Assembly: GCA_035620975.1 (NCBI GenBank)
Contig: DASPFV010000193.1
Location: 1 to 64,000, forward strand
Direction: 5' to 3'
Source: DASPFV01 sp035620975
Lineage (GTDB): Bacteria; Acidobacteriota; Vicinamibacteria; Vicinamibacterales; 2-12-FULL-66-21
DNA: 64,000 bases
Of this stretch, positions 60,778 through 64,000 are shown piece by piece (the stretch's first letter is position 1; every line of letters starts with the position of its first letter). The notes beneath the pieces were generated by a model. It did not search any database. It had not been told where the DNA came from and saw only the letters and a program-made list of their open reading frames with translations. Position numbers and translations under genes: made by a program.

Positions 60778-61398
60778 ATGATCCGGTGGCTCAGACTGGT
60801 GCAGGCTGGCGTACTGCTGTGGTTGGTAGCCGGGTGCGCGGCCCCGGCGTATGCGCAGTTCGGTGTAGGCGGCCGGATCGCGATGATCCGCGCCGACGTC
60901 GATGCCGAGGAGGACTCGCAGCGATTTACCGGCGGCCACATCCGGGCCCGGATGTCGCCGAAAACGGCATTCGAGGTGTCCCTCGACATCCACTCCGAGA
61001 CCGATCCGTCGGAAACCACCCGTGTCCGCGATTACCCCATTCAGGCGTCCCTCCTGCTGTACCCGGTCGGCACGACCTTCGCCCCCTATTTGCTCGGCGG
61101 CGCCGGGTGGTACACCCGCCGCGTGCAGGCGCTCGACAGCGACGAAGAGGTGATCGACTCGGTCCAGACCCGGGATTTCGGCTGGCACGCGGGCTTCGGC
61201 GCCGAGCTGAAACTCGGCCGGCATGCCGGCATCCACGCCGACTACCGCTACACCTTCCTGGACTGGTCGGACGATGACGAGGACGAGGACGGGGCTGGTA
61301 TGGCCGCGGCGAACCGGACGTCGATGCCGCTCGTAGGGGGCCTGCTGCCGTCCTACAAGGGGTCGATGTGGACGGTCGGCTTGACGTTCTACTTCTAG
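60778..61398 (+). CDS. Outer-membrane beta-barrel protein
   Basis: From the ATG at 60778 the 206-residue product has a signal peptide (LRLVQAGVLLWLVAGCAAPAYA, possibly lipoprotein-like because of GC), then alternating-residue beta strands (GVGGRIAMIRADVDAEEDS, SVSLDIHSETDPSETTR) ending in the aromatic residue of LTFYF, as in outer-membrane barrels. A loop is very acidic (DDDEDEDGAG). It resembles OmpA/OprF-like barrels. A GTG at 60757 is an alternative start. Its function is unknown. Confidence 0.75.
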   Translation: MIRWLRLVQAGVLLWLVAGCAAPAYAQFGVGGRIAMIRADVDAEEDSQRFTGGHIRARMSPKTAFEVSLDIHSETDPSETTRVRDYPIQASLLLYPVGTTFAPYLLGGAGWYTRRVQALDSDEEVIDSVQTRDFGWHAGFGAELKLGRHAGIHADYRYTFLDWSDDDEDEDGAGMAAANRTSMPLVGGLLPSYKGSMWTVGLTFYF

Positions 61399-61438
61399 CG
61401 AGGCTCCGCCTCAGACCGGCGAGAGGCTCCGCCTCGCT
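61397..61438. terminator. Inverted and direct repeats between convergent genes
   Basis: Two copies of the self-complementary 13-mer GAGGCTCCGCCTC (61400-61412 and 61423-61435) lie in the gap between convergent genes. In addition AGCGAGGC (61397-61404) is the reverse complement of GCCTCGCT (61431-61438). The region can form two small hairpins or one larger stem. It is likely to block transcription in both directions. Confidence 0.65.
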
Positions 61439-61441
61439 GCG

Positions 61442-62734
61442 CTATTCCACGCCTTTCGTCGCGATCTCTTCCATCGCCCCGGCGAACGTGTCGATCTCCT
61501 CCAGCGTGGTGTAGACGTTCGGCGTGATGCGCGCGCCCTCGTACTCGGCATGGACGATGGGCGTCGCGATGATGCGCCAGCGATCCCACAGGCGAGCGAC
61601 GACCTTCGCGGTCGGCACGCCGACGACCTGCACGGTGCCTATGGCGCACGAGTGCGCCGGGTCCAGGCTCGTGTGCAGCCGGATGCGCTCGTGCTGCAGC
61701 AGCCGCCGCGCCCAGCGATCGCGCAGATAGCGCAGACGCGCCGCCTTCCGTTCGCTGCCGATGCCCTCGTGAAAGCTCATCGCCTCCGCAATCGCGTTGT
61801 GGTTGGCCGCCGGATGCGTGCCGATCTCCTCGAACTTGCGGATGTCCTTCGATTTCTGCGCGGGGGCCGGGGTGAGCGGCCAGAGCGGCTCGATGAGCCC
61901 GCGCCGGACGTAGAGGAATCCGGTGCCGATGGGCGCGAGCAGCCATTTGTGCAGGCTGGTGCCGTAGTAATCGCAGCCGAGATCCTCGGCCGTGAAGGGG
62001 AAGTGTGCGAACGCGTGGGCGCCGTCCACGATCGTCGTGACGCCGCGCCGCCTCGCCTCGTCGGCGATTCGGCGGACGGGGAAGATCTGACCGGTGAGAT
62101 TCGTGATGTGACAGAAGTGCAGGACCTTCGTCGCCGGACTGATGGCGGTCAGCAGCCGATCGGCGAGGTCGTCCAGCGAGGGGGGCGGGACCGGAAACGA
62201 AATCCTGGTCAGGCGGATGCGATCGCGCCGCACGCGCTGCTCCCACGTGTCCAGCATGCGGCCGTAGTCCTGGTTGGTCGTGACCACCTCGTCGCCGGGG
62301 CGCAGGTCGATGCCGAGCTGTGCGATCTGCAGCGCCTCGCTGGCGTTCCGGGTGATGGCCAGCTCCTCCGGGTCGCAGCCGAACGCCGCCGCCAACTGCC
62401 GCCTCACGGTTTCGATGTTCGGCTCGAGGATCTGCCACATGTGGTACACGGGCGCCTGGTTCGATAGATCGAGATAGCGCTTCAGCGCCTCGTGCACGAC
62501 GCGGGGGCTTGGGCAGCATCCGCCGTTGTTCAGGTTGACGATGGTGCGGTCGAGTGTGAACGCCTGCTGGATCTCGCGCCAGTACGTCTCGTCGCCGGCG
62601 AGCTCGGAAGCCGGAGTGCCGGCGGCGGCCCGGCCGGCCGCGGCCACGCGGTCGAGGCTTCGATCGGTGAAGGCTGCCCAGGCAGCGGGTCCGGCGGTGC
62701 CCGCCGCTCGCAGGAAGGCGCGTCGTGTGACCAT
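61442..62734 (-). CDS. Tat-exported class V aminotransferase-like PLP enzyme
   Basis: Isopenicillin-N-epimerase/cysteine-desulfurase-like fold-type I enzyme. The 430-residue product has an N-terminal Tat signal (TRRAFLRAAGTAGPAAWAA), a class V core with TIVNLNNGGCCPSP near 65, VDGAHAFAHFPF near 245, and the PLP lysine in GTSLHKWLLAPIGTGFLY near 265. A twin-arginine signal would send the folded, PLP-loaded enzyme to the periplasm, which is uncommon for this family. The GAGGAG Shine-Dalgarno lies 8 bases before the ATG. Confidence 0.88.
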   Translation of the reverse strand: MVTRRAFLRAAGTAGPAAWAAFTDRSLDRVAAAGRAAAGTPASELAGDETYWREIQQAFTLDRTIVNLNNGGCCPSPRVVHEALKRYLDLSNQAPVYHMWQILEPNIETVRRQLAAAFGCDPEELAITRNASEALQIAQLGIDLRPGDEVVTTNQDYGRMLDTWEQRVRRDRIRLTRISFPVPPPSLDDLADRLLTAISPATKVLHFCHITNLTGQIFPVRRIADEARRRGVTTIVDGAHAFAHFPFTAEDLGCDYYGTSLHKWLLAPIGTGFLYVRRGLIEPLWPLTPAPAQKSKDIRKFEEIGTHPAANHNAIAEAMSFHEGIGSERKAARLRYLRDRWARRLLQHERIRLHTSLDPAHSCAIGTVQVVGVPTAKVVARLWDRWRIIATPIVHAEYEGARITPNVYTTLEEIDTFAGAMEEIATKGVE

Positions 62735-62811
62735 TGCCGCTGCTCCTCGACTGGCACTCTACTGTATTTGGCGCGACGTCGGTGACACAATAACCCGCGC
62801 GGAGGGGCACG

Positions 62812-63288
62812 TTGTCCATGTACCCGTACGGGCTCCTGGTGCTCCGGCTTGCGCTGGGGGCCGTGTTCGCCGCGCACGGAGCGCAGAAGCTGTTTGGCGT
62901 CTGGGGCGGCGGCGGCCCGGGCGGGACGGCGGCGTTCTTCGCGGCGATCGGCATCGCTCCCGCCTTTCCGCTCGCGCTGCTGCTGGGCTTCCTGGAGTTC
63001 GCCGGCGGGCTGCTCCTCGCGGGGGGCGGATACACGCTCGTGACGGCGGGGCTGCTCCTCCTGACACAGCTCGTGGCCGTCTGGAAGGTACACCTGCCCA
63101 ACGGCTTCTTCCTCAACTGGACCGGCGCTCCGGGCGTGGGACACGGGTACGAGTTCAATCTGGTCCTCATTGCGGCGCTCGGCTGCCTGATGCTGGCCGG
63201 TCCCGGCGCGTGGTCGGTCGACGGGCGCCGGGTGCGCTCGGCCGAGCTGGAGGCAGCCGGGCGCGCGCGCTTACGCACGGGGATGTAA
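62812..63288 (+). CDS. DoxX family membrane protein
   Basis: Small integral membrane protein. The 158-residue product has four hydrophobic segments with LLVLRLALGAVFAAHGAQKLFG near 9-30 and FPLALLLGFLEFAGGLLLAGG near 50-70, the DoxX family pattern. The TTG at 62812 has GGAGG six bases upstream, while the ATG two codons later is 12 bases away, so TTG is preferred. DoxX proteins are often near oxidoreductases; here a [2Fe-2S] subunit gene follows. Confidence 0.88.
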   Translation: MSMYPYGLLVLRLALGAVFAAHGAQKLFGVWGGGGPGGTAAFFAAIGIAPAFPLALLLGFLEFAGGLLLAGGGYTLVTAGLLLLTQLVAVWKVHLPNGFFLNWTGAPGVGHGYEFNLVLIAALGCLMLAGPGAWSVDGRRVRSAELEAAGRARLRTGM

Positions 63289-63290
63289 CA

Positions 63291-63332
63291 GGGGTTCAAG
63301 CTTCCGAGTTCCCGGTTCCGGGTTCGAGGTTC
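63291..63332. repeat. Heptamer tandem repeat array 4 (GGGTTCA-type units)
   Basis: Six heptamers, GGGGTTC, AAGCTTC, CGAGTTC, CCGGTTC, CGGGTTC and GAGGTTC, run from 63291 to 63332, followed by degenerate AGTTCCGGTTC to 63343. On the other strand they fit YNGARCC with drift, as in arrays 1-3. The array begins two bases after the DoxX stop codon. Confidence 0.75.
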
Positions 63333-63403
63333 AGTTCCGGTTCATTCGTGACGGCTTCGGTGATATAAGGAGGCGCGCCCTGACGTGGCGCGCGGGGGAA
63401 GCG

Positions 63404-64000
63404 ATGGCGTCGAAGAAGAAAGACGAGCCGGGCTTCAGCCGGCGGACGTTTCTGAAGACCGTAGGGGCGGGCGGCGTCGCGGCAGGGGTGCTGTCGCCGG
63501 CCGGCGCGGGGGCGCAGGCGGCGCGGGAGATCGGCCCGGGGGCCGTTCCGATCCAGCTCACCATCAACGGCCGTGTCCACAAGCTCGAGATCGAGCCGCG
63601 GGTCACCCTGCTCGACGCCCTGCGCACCAGGCTGGACCTCACCGGCGTCAAGCGCGTCTGCGATCGCGGGGCCTGCGGCGCCTGCACGATGATCGTCGGC
63701 GGCAAGACCGTCTACGCCTGCTCGATGCTCGCCATCGAGGCGCAGGGCAAGCCGATTCGCACGGTCGAGAGCTTCACGAAAGGCACGGTGCTGCACCCGG
63801 TGCAGCAGGCCTTCTGCGATCACGACGGTCTGATGTGCGGCTTCTGCACGCCGGGATTCGTCGTGTCGGCCGTCGCGCTGCTCGAGAAGACCCCGAAGCC
63901 CACCCCGGAACAGGCACGCAAGGCGCTCGACGGCAACATCTGCCGCTGCGGCACGTATCAGCGCGTGCTCGAGGCGGTGCTCGATCCGCGAAAGGGCGGC
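63404..64000 (+). CDS. Tat-exported [2Fe-2S]-binding subunit of a molybdenum hydroxylase (3' end outside window)
   Basis: From the ATG at 63404 at least 199 codons are open to the window edge. The product has a Tat signal (SRRTFLKTVGAGGVAAGVLSPAGAGA), a plant-type ferredoxin domain with CDRGACGACTM and a fourth Cys at YACSM, and the helical second domain with CGFCTPG and NICRCGTYQRVLEAV. This is the small subunit of xanthine dehydrogenase/CO dehydrogenase-like or isoquinoline-oxidoreductase-like enzymes. The gene is partial here; the large molybdopterin subunit should follow beyond position 64000. Confidence 0.92.
   Translation, partial: MASKKKDEPGFSRRTFLKTVGAGGVAAGVLSPAGAGAQAAREIGPGAVPIQLTINGRVHKLEIEPRVTLLDALRTRLDLTGVKRVCDRGACGACTMIVGGKTVYACSMLAIEAQGKPIRTVESFTKGTVLHPVQQAFCDHDGLMCGFCTPGFVVSAVALLEKTPKPTPEQARKALDGNICRCGTYQRVLEAVLDPRKGG

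Overview
This is a high-GC bacterial chromosome segment that carries the replication-origin neighbourhood. Genes left of about 5.7 kb (gyrB, dnaN, dnaA) run leftward. Genes to the right (rpmH, rnpA, yidD, yidC, khpB, mnmE, mnmG, rsmG, parA, parB) run rightward, so replication probably starts at or beside dnaA. DnaA boxes flank dnaA on both sides, and a near-perfect parS lies in the 3' end of rsmG. The high GC, a VWFA protein of the acidobacterial type, the gene order and the outer-membrane/LPS genes suggest an Acidobacteriota member, perhaps of the Vicinamibacteria. That assignment is inference; there is no rRNA gene in the window.

Layout. 0-6 kb: gyrB-dnaN-dnaA with oriC signals; recF is missing from its usual slot. 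6-15 kb: rpmH-rnpA-yidD-yidC-khpB-mnmE-mnmG-rsmG-parA-parB. 15-16 kb: selD, which is itself a selenoprotein gene with an in-frame UGA as codon 13. 16-22.5 kb: F1Fo ATP synthase genes b', b, delta, alpha, gamma, beta and epsilon, without subunits a and c. 22.5-26 kb: a PP2C phosphatase, a Wzm/Wzt-type polysaccharide exporter and a heptose-phosphate adenylyltransferase. 26-32.6 kb: mfd, a SurA-like chaperone, a NusG paralogue (UpxY-like) and dus. 32.6-38.6 kb: a regulatory island with an NtrC-type regulator, an Arg/Gly-rich protein, a small HTH protein, a tiny H-box protein, a FliA-type sigma factor and a hybrid histidine kinase. 38.6-49 kb: mixed metabolism, transport and signalling, including an SDR, EamA, FabZ, a GAF-GAF-SpoIIE phosphatase, a PDZ protein, a lipid kinase and CcdA. 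49-58 kb: an isolated nuoG, a large secreted M1 peptidase, a membrane SpoIIE phosphatase, an AI-2E transporter and an aminotransferase. 58-64 kb: envelope and exported proteins (VWFA, OmpA lipoprotein, beta-barrel, Tat-exported class V PLP enzyme, DoxX) and the start of a Tat-exported [2Fe-2S] subunit of a molybdenum hydroxylase that runs off the window.

The most unusual signals are the selenocysteine selD with a hairpin just after the UGA; a family of heptamer tandem repeats (consensus YNGARCC) in four intergenic sites, one filling exactly the gap between two convergent stop codons and one forming a 16-bp hairpin behind gyrB; a decayed duplicate of the atpG 3' end; a 78-residue protein that looks like an isolated histidine-kinase H-box; and several start codons placed 7-9 bases after a -10-like hexamer, suggesting leaderless mRNAs. 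No tRNA, rRNA, CRISPR array, IS element or phage gene was seen.
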